In this document: piece by piece, positions 44,620 to 54,194 of the stretch
Layout: the number at the start of each line of letters is the position of its first letter
Position numbering within the stretch: position 1 is the first letter of the stretch
NCBI RefSeq assembly: GCF_000379085.1
Contig: NZ_KB905378.1
Span: 1,274,541 to 1,338,540, forward strand
Origin: Halomicrobium katesii DSM 19301
GTDB taxonomy: Archaea; Halobacteriota; Halobacteria; Halobacteriales; Haloarculaceae
Length of the DNA stretch: 64,000 nt
Direction of reading: 5' to 3'
Made by a program: the position numbers and the translations under genes
The notes under the pieces: generated by a model
Database searches by the model: none
What the model saw: only the letters and a program-made list of their open reading frames with translations
What the model was told of the DNA's origin: nothing

Positions 44620-44773
44620 AAAAGCGTACTACCGGCGAGTAGACAAGAGTCTTGCTCTGTCCACTGGCGTCGGCTCACGGTGTCGAAAAAACGGACGGGC
44701 AGACCGCTGCTACTGTCAGCCGTCACCGTCTCACGACCGTGGCGGCGACGTTCCCGACGGACCGTGGGCAGGG

Positions 44774-45832
44774 CTAGTCCGTCAGCTCCGGGCTCTCCCA
44801 GTACTCGTGGTCCTCGTCCTCGCGGAAGCACCTGACGCGCTGGTTCTCCGCGTGGTAGCTCTGTGGGTCCGCCTGTCGGCAGGCCTCTCGGGCCTCCGGA
44901 CACCGCGTCTGGAAGTTACAGCCCTTCGGCGGATCGACCGGGTCCGGGATGTCGATCTTGCGCATCGGGACCTCGCCCGCGTCCTGCAGGGAGAGGTCCG
45001 GCGTCGCCCACCGGAGGACGTTGGTGTAAGGGTGGTGGGGATCCTGGATCATCGCCTCGGCCGGACCGATCTCGGCGATCTGTCCCAGGTACATCACGCC
45101 GATTCGCCCGCCGCTGTGGGCGGTGAAGTAACGAGCGTTCGAGAGGTCGTGACTGATGAACACGTAGGACGTGTCGAACTCCTCTTGGAGGTCGAGCATC
45201 AGGTCCATCATCTCGACGCGCAGCGACACGTCCAGCGCGCTGATTGCCTCGTCGGCCAGGATTACGTCCGGGTTCATCAACAGCGCCCGGCAGAGGGCCA
45301 CGCGCTGTTGTTCGCCGCCCGAGAGCTGGTGTGGGTAGCGCTCGGCGAAGTCGGCGGCCGGCGTCATACCCACGCGCTCTAACAGCGCGTAGATGCGTTC
45401 GCGCTTCTCCTGTTTCGAGAGGTTCGGGTTGACCTGTCGGAGCGGCTCCGAGAGGATCGAGACGAGCCGGCGGTTCGGGTTCAGCGACGCGCCGGGGTCC
45501 TGGTGGATAATCTGGAGGGACTGGCGGATGTCGGCCCACTCGGTGTCGGTGTCGACCTTTCCGTCACGGATGTCCCAGATGTCTTCGCCGCGGTACTTCA
45601 CCGAGCCGCCGGTGGGTCGCTGGAGACCGATCGAGGTCTTGCCCAGCGTCGTCTTCCCACAGCCCGACTCGCCGACGAGTGCGATCACGTCGCGCTCGTA
45701 GATGTCGAGTGAGACGCCGTCGACGGCTCTGACGGTCTCGGACTCACCGCCGAAATCGAGGAGCGACGACTTGTTCTCGAAGTGAACCTCGATGTCTTCG
45801 AGGCTCAACACGACTTCGTCACCCGGCATCAC
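44774..45832 (-). CDS. dppF: dipeptide/oligopeptide ABC transporter, ATP-binding protein (DppF type)
   Basis: 352 residues. Walker A GESGCGKT (about 54-61), signature LSGGEQQR, Walker B DVILADEAISALD. The C-terminal extension (NFQTRCPEAREACRQA) is the oligopeptide-transporter type zinc/Cys region. It is the last gene of an operon in the order substrate-binding protein, DppB, DppC, DppD, DppF. Overlaps DppD by 4 bp. It drives uptake together with DppD. Confidence 0.93.
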   Translation of the reverse strand: MMPGDEVVLSLEDIEVHFENKSSLLDFGGESETVRAVDGVSLDIYERDVIALVGESGCGKTTLGKTSIGLQRPTGGSVKYRGEDIWDIRDGKVDTDTEWADIRQSLQIIHQDPGASLNPNRRLVSILSEPLRQVNPNLSKQEKRERIYALLERVGMTPAADFAERYPHQLSGGEQQRVALCRALLMNPDVILADEAISALDVSLRVEMMDLMLDLQEEFDTSYVFISHDLSNARYFTAHSGGRIGVMYLGQIAEIGPAEAMIQDPHHPYTNVLRWATPDLSLQDAGEVPMRKIDIPDPVDPPKGCNFQTRCPEAREACRQADPQSYHAENQRVRCFREDEDHEYWESPELTD

Positions 45833-46902
45833 TCGTCACCTCCGGAGCGGGCGGCGTCGCCAAGGTTCTCCGAGTAGTTGAGCGCGATTTCGTCCCGTGC
45901 GTCGTCCCAGTGGTAGCACGCGGAGGTGTGACGGTCACTCACCGACACGTAATCCGGCTTCGAAGAGCGACACTGCTCGTCGGCCAGCGGACACCGCGGA
46001 TGGTACGCACAGCCGTCCGGCACGTTGATCGGTGCCGGCTGCGATCCGGGAATCGGGACCATCTCCTCGATGGGCGCGTCGAGGTTCGGCGTCGAGTTCA
46101 GCAGCGCCCGCGTGTACGGATGGGCCGCGTTCTGAACGATCTCTTCTGTCCGCCCGATCTCGACGGGATGGAAAGCGTACATGATCGCGAGTCTGTCTGC
46201 GAGTGCCGCGATGAGCGGGAGGTCGTGGGTAATAAAGACCATCGTCAGGTCGTACTTTTCCTTGAGCTCCCGGAGCAGTCGCAGAATCGAGCGCTGCATC
46301 AGCAGGTCAAGCGCCGCCGTCGGCTCGTCCATCACGAGAAGCTCGGGCTCCAGCACCAGCGACAAGGCGATCAGGGCCCGCTGTTGCATCCCGCCGGACA
46401 GCTCGTGGGGATAGGAGTTCAACACGCGATCGGGTTCGAGATAGAGGTCCTGGAGCAGTTCGCGGGCGAACGCCAGCCCCTCGTCGATGTCCGCGTCGTG
46501 TGCCGACAGCGTCTCCTCGAAGTGCTTCCCGACCCGCATCGTCGGGTTGAACGACGACATCGCGCCCTGGAACACCATCGAGATCTCTTCCCAGCGGAGC
46601 TGTCGCAGCTCTTCGGTGGTCAGGTCGAGCACGTCGATCGGCTCGCCCTCACTCGGGTTATACCTGACCTGTCCACGCAACACGCCGGGGTCTGGAATCG
46701 AGTCCAGCATCGACTCGGCGAGCATCGACTTGCCCGAACCGCTCTCGCCGATGACACCGATCACTTCGTGACGGTGAACGTCCATCGAGACGTGATCGAG
46801 GACGTAGGAGTTGCCGTCGTCGTAAGTCACCGATGCGTTCCGGAGCTCTACGACGGGATCCTCCGAGTCTGGCTCGCGAGTTTCGACGGTCGTACTGGCC
46901 AT
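45829..46902 (-). CDS. dppD: dipeptide/oligopeptide ABC transporter, ATP-binding protein (DppD type)
   Basis: 357 residues. Walker A GESGSGKS, signature ELSGGMQQR, Walker B LLVMDEPTAALD. The Cys-containing C-terminal oligopeptide extension (AYHPRCPLADEQCRSS) is present. Its start is 1 bp after the DppC stop, its end overlaps DppF by 4 bp. It pairs with DppF as the nucleotide-binding heterodimer. Confidence 0.93.
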   Translation of the reverse strand: MASTTVETREPDSEDPVVELRNASVTYDDGNSYVLDHVSMDVHRHEVIGVIGESGSGKSMLAESMLDSIPDPGVLRGQVRYNPSEGEPIDVLDLTTEELRQLRWEEISMVFQGAMSSFNPTMRVGKHFEETLSAHDADIDEGLAFARELLQDLYLEPDRVLNSYPHELSGGMQQRALIALSLVLEPELLVMDEPTAALDLLMQRSILRLLRELKEKYDLTMVFITHDLPLIAALADRLAIMYAFHPVEIGRTEEIVQNAAHPYTRALLNSTPNLDAPIEEMVPIPGSQPAPINVPDGCAYHPRCPLADEQCRSSKPDYVSVSDRHTSACYHWDDARDEIALNYSENLGDAARSGGDE

Positions 46903-47934
46903 TTAGACGCCCCCCGTGTGGACGACATCGTCGTCGTCTTCTTCGATCGATTCCGACTCGCCGGCCAGCCGAGTGCGAACGCGCGGATTGAAGATCCGGT
47001 CGAGTCCCTGGGCGAGCAACACCAGCGAGAGCGACAGCAGGGCGATGGGGATCATCGGAACGATCACCAGATACTCCGAGCCGCTGCCGACGAGCGCGCT
47101 GTAGTCGTTGTACGCACTGTCGAGTTGGAGTCCCCAGTTTGCCAGGTCCGCCGGCAACACGCCGAGGTAGTACAGCCCGACGCCAGCGAAGATGCAGTAC
47201 CGCGCGGCGAACGCGAAGTTGACCAGGATGTACGGCATCAGGTTCGGGATGACGTCTTTCGTCAGGATCCGTCGAGTGCTCACACCCATCGTCCGCGAGG
47301 CCTCGACGTACGACTCCTCGCGCAGCGTCAGCACCTGCGACCGGATGGATCGGCCGAGCCCCGACCAGTAGTTGATCGTGAGGAGGATCCCCACGACGGC
47401 CGGATTCTCGGGCTTGATCGTCACGGCCAGCACCATCACCAGCGGAAGCCCCGGGATCGACATCGCGATGTCCGAGATCGTCGTGATGACGCGGTCAGTC
47501 CTCCCGCCCTTGTATCCCGCGACGGTCCCGGTAAAGACCGCGATGAACGTCGAGAAGACCGCACCCGCGGTCACCAGGACCAGCATCGACGGCGTCGCGT
47601 GGATGACCTGCGCGAGGAGGTCGGTCCCCGACGGGTTCGATCCGAGCGGTGCGTTCATCGTCTCGAACGGCTTGAGGCTCCGCTCGACCTGGTTGGTGAC
47701 CGGTGCCGGATACACCCGCGTTCCGATCAGTGCGATGAGGATGAACACGAAGAGGATCACGCCGCCGATGAGGGTCCGCGAGTCGTCGAGGGCGACGAGA
47801 CCCGGCTTGTAGATGAACTCCTCGTAGAAGTCTCGCAGTCGTTCGCTGCGAGACGTTTCGACAGTCGAGGTCTGTGTTTCGAAGACGAACTCTTCACCGT
47901 CCGTGTCTGAGTCAGTATGCTTCACTTGCATCAC
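46903..47934 (-). CDS. dppC: dipeptide/oligopeptide ABC transporter permease (DppC type)
   Basis: 343 residues, about six membrane segments. The EAA-like motif (EASRTMGVSTRRILTKDVIP) contacts the ATPases. The cytoplasmic N-terminus is long, about 55 residues before the first helix, typical of DppC. The start at 47934 overlaps dppB by 23 bp; an alternative ATG is 3 nt later. Confidence 0.92.
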   Translation of the reverse strand: MMQVKHTDSDTDGEEFVFETQTSTVETSRSERLRDFYEEFIYKPGLVALDDSRTLIGGVILFVFILIALIGTRVYPAPVTNQVERSLKPFETMNAPLGSNPSGTDLLAQVIHATPSMLVLVTAGAVFSTFIAVFTGTVAGYKGGRTDRVITTISDIAMSIPGLPLVMVLAVTIKPENPAVVGILLTINYWSGLGRSIRSQVLTLREESYVEASRTMGVSTRRILTKDVIPNLMPYILVNFAFAARYCIFAGVGLYYLGVLPADLANWGLQLDSAYNDYSALVGSGSEYLVIVPMIPIALLSLSLVLLAQGLDRIFNPRVRTRLAGESESIEEDDDDVVHTGGV

Positions 47935-48919
47935 CCGATTTGACCCGCGGATCGACCCATGAGTAGGTCAGGTCTGCGATCAGCACTGCGACGACGAGAA
48001 CGATGGTAAACACCAGGAACACGCCCATCAACACCGAGTAGTCCTGGACTTCGAGCGCGTCGAACATGACGTAGCCGATCCCCCGGTAAGTGAACACCTG
48101 TTCGAGGATCACGGAGTTTCCGATGTTGAAGCCGATCAGCGTCAGGAAGCCGGTGTACATCGGCAAGATCGCGTTTCTCGCCACGTACCGCGTCGAGATC
48201 CGGCGGTCAGAGAGCCCGCGAAGTCTGGCAACGCGGACGTAGTCCTCCCCCAGCACCTGGATGCTGTTCCCACGCATCGACAGCATCTGGAGTCCGGCCT
48301 GGACGACGACGACCGACGCGATCGGCAGCGCCGCGTGGTGTAGTACGTCGATGATGAAACCGACCGTCAGTTCGACATCGGTCAACGGCGTCATCCGCCC
48401 GCTGGCCGGGAAGAACTTGTTCTGGTAGGCCAGGAACAGCAACAGGATGAACGCGAACACGTAGAACGGGATCGATCCCAGGAGCACACCGGCTACCGAG
48501 GAGACCTTGTCGAACGTCGATCCTTCCTTGTAGGCCGTCAACGCCCCCCAGACGATCGCGATCGCGAAGATCAGGATCGTCGCCACCGTCATCACGAACA
48601 CCGTCCACGGGAGCGCCTCGCCGATGAGCTGGAGCACTGGCTCCCCCTCTTTGAGCGATTGGCCGAAGTCCCCCTGAAGTAAGTTCGAGAGGTACGCGAT
48701 GTACTGCTCGTGGATCGGCGCATCGACGAGGTTGAGTCGTTCTCTGTACACTGCGATCTGGTTTTCTATCTCTTCTGGTGACATATTCCGTCGAGATAGC
48801 TGCCCCCGGAGCTGTACCAGTGGTCCCCCTGGCATCAGTCGAAGGATTCCGAAGGTCAGTGTTACGGCGGCCCACACCGTTAACACGGAGCGAGCTACCC
48901 GTTCTGCGTAGTAGCGCAT
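47912..48919 (-). CDS. dppB: dipeptide/oligopeptide ABC transporter permease (DppB type)
   Basis: 335 residues from ATG 48919. Six membrane segments, the first near residues 9-30. The conserved LRLMPGGP near residue 27-34 and EAA motif (VRVARLRGLSDRRISTRYVA) are typical of DppB. The 203-bp gap upstream, before the substrate-binding gene, shows no further gene. Confidence 0.92.
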   Translation of the reverse strand: MRYYAERVARSVLTVWAAVTLTFGILRLMPGGPLVQLRGQLSRRNMSPEEIENQIAVYRERLNLVDAPIHEQYIAYLSNLLQGDFGQSLKEGEPVLQLIGEALPWTVFVMTVATILIFAIAIVWGALTAYKEGSTFDKVSSVAGVLLGSIPFYVFAFILLLFLAYQNKFFPASGRMTPLTDVELTVGFIIDVLHHAALPIASVVVVQAGLQMLSMRGNSIQVLGEDYVRVARLRGLSDRRISTRYVARNAILPMYTGFLTLIGFNIGNSVILEQVFTYRGIGYVMFDALEVQDYSVLMGVFLVFTIVLVVAVLIADLTYSWVDPRVKSGDASEAY

Positions 48920-49122
48920 GGTGGAGTCCTTACGCTTCACACAAATATGGATTACGGTTCCCGGCGGTTCGCCGAACCGGGTGTCCCCGACGAAAACGTC
49001 AGTTCGTCAACTGTGTCGATCGCAGGCTCGCTGTCACTCCGTCGACGCGGCGGATCGGCCCTCGCGACGACAGCGACGTGGCCCCGACATCCCACCCAGG
49101 AATCCGGGCCAGTAGCTGCCCG

Positions 49123-50988
49123 TTAGTTGCCGTTGTAGGTCATCTCGCCCTGGCGCGGGAGCCAGGTGTTGGCGTACTGCACCTGTGCGACTTCGGCGTC
49201 TTCGGCCGGGATATCGAACCGGTTCGAGGAGATGAACGTCTGGTTCAGTCCCTCCTGGATCGGGATCATGGGCAGATCCTGGTTCGAGACCCACAGGAGG
49301 TCGAGCGCGAGCTCGGCCTCAGTGTCGCTGTCACTGGTGGAACCGAGCGTACCGACGTCCTCGACGGGGTTGACCGTCAGCTCGCCGGAGCCGTCGAGTG
49401 CCGGGACGGTGATGTCGGCTTCGGAACCGCCGCGGTCCTCAATAGCACCAGGATAGGAGTAGTTGTTTTCGCGCAGCGTCGCCTTGGGGTTGACCATCTG
49501 GTGGCGCAGGTTGTGGTACGGGTGAGCGGCACGCGCGAACGCCGCAGTCCAGTACTCGGCGGTCGCGTCGAAGTTCCCCTGTGCCCAGCGACCGTCGGAT
49601 CCGCCGAGGTCACCGAACGGCACCGTCGAGAACTCCACGTCCATGCCGAAGGCGTTGAGCTGATCGGCCACGGACTCCATCGCGGTGACCCAGTCGGACC
49701 AGCCACCGGGCGCGATGAGTTCGAAGGAGAGCGTGTTGCCGTCCTCGTCCTCCCACACGTCGTCACCGTTGCGGCTGTAGCCGGCCTCTTCGAGCACGCT
49801 CGCGGCCTGCTCGGTCTCTCTGGACTCGCGACCGTACGTCTCGAAGTCGCCCATGGAGTCGCCGAGCCAGTTCTCGAGCTGGGCGTTGGGCAGTGCCGTC
49901 GGGACGCGCGGCGCGACCTTGGTGCGCGGGTCGGAGTTGGCTGCGACCTGCGTCCGATCCATGGCGTACGCGATCGCCTGGCGGACCTCGCGTCGACCGA
50001 GGTGGTCGTGGGTGTGGTTCGGGATGATCCCGACGCCGCCGTTCCGTGGCGTGCGGTACTCGTTCATCGAGTCGGGCAGGTCGGTGACGACGTTGCCCGG
50101 CGTGTAGATGGCGAACATGCTCTCGATGTTGCCCGAGAGCAGCGCCTGGTGGATCGCCGTGTTGCCGTCGAAGTACTGGAAGGCGTACTCTTTGAAATTG
50201 ACGTTGTCGGCGTTGGGGTGATCGGCGTGGCGCTCGGTGAGAATTACCTGCTCGTCTGCCTCGCCGTACTGGAAGATCCCGTTGCCGATCGGCTCGTCGT
50301 CGACGAACTCCGTCAGCGGCGTGTTGTCGTCGGCGTTCTGCGTCTCCGAGAGAACGTCGCCGTAGCGGGAGTGCTTGGTGGTGAGCCGGTTCTCCATCAC
50401 GGAGAACTCGATCAGCGACGGGTTGATGTCGCCCTCGATAGTGATGGCGACGGTCCGGTCGTCGATCTCTTCGACGTCGCTGCCCCAGTCCCAGATCGAA
50501 CTGCCCGACTCGCGGTCGAGCCGGAGATAGGTCGCCAGGTCCTGGGCCGTGACGGGGTCGCCGTCGTGCCAGGTCGCACCCTCCTGAAGAACCATTTCGA
50601 AGGTATCGCCCGTGTACTCCCACTCCTCGATGATCGCGGAAACGTACTCGCCAGTAGCGTAGTTGAACTCCGCGAACGGATCGAAGATGAGCTCGTTCGA
50701 GATCTGTGCGGTGTTCTGGCCCCACGGGTTGAACTGGATGTCTGCGGGCGAGAGGCTCGTCCCGCTGCGGTGTCGCACGTCGGCGACTTCCATCGAGTCG
50801 TCTTCGGTCGACATATCGTCGTCTTCGGTCGACGTGTCGTCGTCCCCACCCTCGTCGGCCGGTGTACTGTCATCCGTACCTTCCGAGCCGTCACAGCCGG
50901 CGAGTGCAGCAGCACCTGCCGCGCCTGTCAGCGCGACGAACCGGCGGCGGCTAAGAACGTCTTTGTAGTCGTTGGACTTGTCTGCCAT
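49123..50988 (-). CDS. dppA: ABC transporter substrate-binding lipoprotein (peptide type)
   Basis: 621 residues from ATG 50988. Tat signal SRRRFVALTGAAGAAALAG then Cys: lipid-anchored outside the cell. A Asp/Glu-rich linker (EGTDDSTPADEGGDDDTSTE) precedes the family-5 solute-binding domain (TWHDGDPVTAQDLATYLRL). First gene of the dpp operon. Function assigned by context and family; the substrate could be oligopeptide or other. Confidence 0.92.
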   Translation of the reverse strand: MADKSNDYKDVLSRRRFVALTGAAGAAALAGCDGSEGTDDSTPADEGGDDDTSTEDDDMSTEDDSMEVADVRHRSGTSLSPADIQFNPWGQNTAQISNELIFDPFAEFNYATGEYVSAIIEEWEYTGDTFEMVLQEGATWHDGDPVTAQDLATYLRLDRESGSSIWDWGSDVEEIDDRTVAITIEGDINPSLIEFSVMENRLTTKHSRYGDVLSETQNADDNTPLTEFVDDEPIGNGIFQYGEADEQVILTERHADHPNADNVNFKEYAFQYFDGNTAIHQALLSGNIESMFAIYTPGNVVTDLPDSMNEYRTPRNGGVGIIPNHTHDHLGRREVRQAIAYAMDRTQVAANSDPRTKVAPRVPTALPNAQLENWLGDSMGDFETYGRESRETEQAASVLEEAGYSRNGDDVWEDEDGNTLSFELIAPGGWSDWVTAMESVADQLNAFGMDVEFSTVPFGDLGGSDGRWAQGNFDATAEYWTAAFARAAHPYHNLRHQMVNPKATLRENNYSYPGAIEDRGGSEADITVPALDGSGELTVNPVEDVGTLGSTSDSDTEAELALDLLWVSNQDLPMIPIQEGLNQTFISSNRFDIPAEDAEVAQVQYANTWLPRQGEMTYNGN

Positions 50989-53024
50989 ATCCACGTTATC
51001 CCGCGGCGTTGTCTGATAATAAAGGTTTTGGATAATTCTACACAGGGAGTTCAGATAAGGATTTGAAGAAGCTAGCTAACGTTTTTTCGGCCTATGTCGG
51101 AAAACCCGAGCCTCAGCGCGAATGTCGAATAGATGGTATTGAGCCACACACCGAACCGCAGGTAGCCCGCAGACGGCAACGTCTGCCGAGTTGTGACGGG
51201 GGTTGTTATTCGACTGTTACACAATACTGTTGTGGCCCAAAGCGAGCAATCGGTGAGTAGACACCACAGCCAGAGACATGCCAGCGCCGACGAGATGCCG
51301 ATAAAAGTGCTTCTCTCCGAGGGCTCCGACCTGGTACACGATCGAGTACGTCGAGAGCAAATGCCGGTAGCATCTGAGATCGGAGCGTCGGCGTACCGGT
51401 GTGAGCGAGTCTATTGTGGCAAGCAGCCAAGACTATCACTATCGATGGTGACTGGACAACTATCGACAGCAGTTCGTTGGGGGTTCGACCGACAGGCCAT
51501 CGTTCGAGCGTCGTCTGCCTAGAGCAGGGTCAGAGCGTCTCTCAATGTGCATTCCGCGATCAGTACGGGAGAGTGACCAGGAGCACAGAGAGCACTGGGA
51601 GTGCGCTGGTAGTCACGGCGGGAGATAGTTCAGCTGTTAGCCGCTTAAATCCGCCGTATAGTCTCCGATGAGAAGGTTTGCGTATTCATCCCACAGTCGT
51701 CGAAAGTCTGTTGTCGTACTGCCCGAACAGTATCTGTGAGCCAGTATTATCACGTTTCTACACTATGTCACATCTTGAGTGTTTGGAGGACAGCCAGAGT
51801 CAAACGCGTGGGCGTCCGATGCTGATACTGTCAGATGTACATCTGTAAACGACTTCGCCACTACAGAGCGGAGAATACCCTCGGAAGCTACGGCTAACAG
51901 TACGGGACCGCGTACGCCCGACGACCGGACCGAAACACATCTCGACCGGCTGAACTGGTAGACCAGTGATGCCGTCGGTCGTCCATCCCCGAACGTGATC
52001 AGCAGTTCAAAGCGGCGAGGCTGACAGTGCGGACAGCGAGGGAGGGATTCGGCGATACGCGAGAGACGCGGGCTCCCGAACCTGTTTCGGTTGAGTATCT
52101 CTCTGAGAGTGTTTCCCCTAAGCTTCCTGAGCGTTTCTATATAGCGGCGATGGTCTCGACACGACTGTCCGGCGGCATTTTCGATCATGGGGTTCATCTC
52201 CGAGTTCGACCGCAGTGACCCACTCAACGGCTTCCCTGTACATTGTTGAGAGTTCACATGACCCGTGTCCCCAGTTGACTTTCATCATAGAAAACAGATG
52301 TCGGATAGATCCTGAACGACCGGCATACATATACCATCAAGAAACGGCGGGCGAAAACGTAATAGTGGTACAATCGTTATTGTTACCAGAGACTGCCGTA
52401 TCGCCAGTCGGACTCTGAAGATAACTCTCCTCGAGAACGAGTGCCGACAGCCCTGAGAAGCGAGTCAGCTACCCGGAACACCGTATGGTCCACTCACCCA
52501 ACAGTGAAAAAATCCGTTACACCGGATATGTCGAGGACCCTAGTAATCAGTGGCTGTGGGTTCCTCCAGTAGGGGACAACCTAGACAGTGGGAAACACGC
52601 GTCGGCCGGAGTGGTCCGACCCAGCCGTGTACAGTGTGAAAGATCCTGTCGTTATTTCCCAATAGTGAACACCGGAGAGGGCGTAACACTGGTACTATCG
52701 ACACGGCGTCGAAGCGGCGCGTCGTGACTACCCGTCACCGAACCGAGGCCGTCGATTCCCGTATCCGTCTCGCGAAGCAGCGTATGAGAATATCAAGCTA
52801 TCGAGCGCCATTCCTGCCCATATATCTCCCTAAAGTACAGTTATTGGGCTTATTTGTTTTTGTATCTCTCCATATAGTGCGGTAAACGGGATATATAAGA
52901 TCGTTAATCAGATATACATCAGTGAAAGTCGCACATTTGCCTTCTATATTGTATAATTCTGACCGGTATGGCCAGATAGTTCCGTTCTACAACACATAAG
53001 GGCATACGCCTCCACGGGACGTGT
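50989..53024. other. 2-kb stretch without a convincing gene
   Basis: Open frames here are short and have no similarity I recognise. The longest, minus 52257-51763 (164 residues), has a single CPHC pair and is not convincing. AT content rises towards 52800-52990, where TATAATTC-like sequence precedes pspAB. Probably a decayed or regulatory region, or a former accessory insertion. Confidence 0.5.
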
Positions 53025-53642
53025 ATGGGACTGTTGGACGGACTCAAGAGCATCCTCGGGACGAAGGCCGAAGCCGACGCGACTCGGGACGCCGACCCAG
53101 AAGACCTCTTCGGGATGTCGACGGCCTACGTCACGATGGAGGCCGATCTGGGCTACGCCCCGACCGGCGACGCCGCGCTGTGTTTCGCCGACGTCGACAA
53201 CACCGACTTTCAGGACGCGATGGCGGAGGTCGAGGCGATCCTCGAAGCCGGCGAAGTGGATACGGGAACGACCGCCGACTTCACGACCGACGAGCACGGC
53301 TACGACTGGATCGTCCTCCACGACGACGGCTTCGAGGATCTGGTCACGTCGATCCACTTCGCCGCCGACACGCTGATCGAGGCACGGTACGGGTCTCGAC
53401 TCCTGGCCGCGGTCTTCGCCTTCGAGCGCGAACGCGACGGGCAGCTCGTCTACTGGGTGTACTCCTTCCGGCGGGGCACGTACTACCCGTTCGCACCGAA
53501 GACCGACGAGAGCCACGAGCGGGATTCCTCCGCCGAGTTCAAGCTGGACTCGAACCTCGACGGCGAGCTGACCGTCGAATCGGACAAGGAGTACTGGTAC
53601 CCGCTGTGGCCCGACCGGCCGGGGAACCACCCGTGGGAGTGA
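53025..53642 (+). CDS. pspAB: PspA-associated protein PspAB
   Basis: 205 residues. Starts MGLLDGLKSILGTKAEADAT; contains YVTMEADLGYAPTGDAALCF, VTSIHFAADTLIEARYGSRL and ends KEYWYPLWPDRPGNHPWE, all typical of PspAB. It works near the phage-shock/membrane-stress protein PspA in haloarchaea. Stop overlaps the next start by 3 bp. Confidence 0.9.
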   Translation: MGLLDGLKSILGTKAEADATRDADPEDLFGMSTAYVTMEADLGYAPTGDAALCFADVDNTDFQDAMAEVEAILEAGEVDTGTTADFTTDEHGYDWIVLHDDGFEDLVTSIHFAADTLIEARYGSRLLAAVFAFERERDGQLVYWVYSFRRGTYYPFAPKTDESHERDSSAEFKLDSNLDGELTVESDKEYWYPLWPDRPGNHPWE

Positions 53643-54097
53643 CGCCCGACGGAGTCTCGGTCTCGGATCACGTCTTGCTGTCGGAACCAGCGGCGATCGA
53701 GCCCGACGCCGCGCCCGGCGTCTACCGCGTGGTCGGAACGGGCAGCGAGACGGTGACGCTACTCCGGGTCGCCGACGCGGACGCGCGCCGCGAGCACACC
53801 GGTGAGGTGTTCACCGTCGACCGCGGCGATCTCACTGCGTTCGAACCGGCCGACGACCCCGACGGCAACCGCCCGGTCGGTGAGCGACTCCGGGACGGTC
53901 TCGACACGTTCGGCTGGCAGCTCCGGACGGTCGTCGGTTCGCTGGCCGACAGTCCCCGCCGTTCGACCCTCGCGGGGGCCGTCCTGCTCGTCGGGCTCGT
54001 CGGCGAGCAGTTCGTGTCCGCGCCCGAGTGGGTCTTTTCGGTCGCGGTGTTCGCGGGGAGCCTCTCGCTCGCCGCGCTCGGCTCGAATCTACTGTAG
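53639..54097 (+). CDS. membrane-anchored protein following pspAB
   Basis: 152 residues from GTG 53639, which overlaps the pspAB stop. A beta-rich soluble N-terminus (about 1-105) leads to two C-terminal membrane helices (about 113-130 and 135-150). Coupled translation suggests a role with PspAB in membrane stress. I know no name for it. Confidence 0.7.
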   Translation: MTPDGVSVSDHVLLSEPAAIEPDAAPGVYRVVGTGSETVTLLRVADADARREHTGEVFTVDRGDLTAFEPADDPDGNRPVGERLRDGLDTFGWQLRTVVGSLADSPRRSTLAGAVLLVGLVGEQFVSAPEWVFSVAVFAGSLSLAALGSNLL

Positions 54098-54194
54098 TCC
54101 ACCGCCGCCCAATCGATTAACGCTAGTAATCTATATACACACTGTAGACAATACTGGAAAGTTATTTGTACATGTATCTGCAACGCGGTATAGG

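Noticed and set aside
45910-47910. 666-residue frame opposite the dpp operon
   Set aside because: Antisense shadow of dppD and dppC.
51763-52257. 164-residue minus-strand frame with one CPHC pair
   Set aside because: Composition is irregular, there is only one metal-type pair, and no recognisable homology; kept only as part of the gene-poor stretch.
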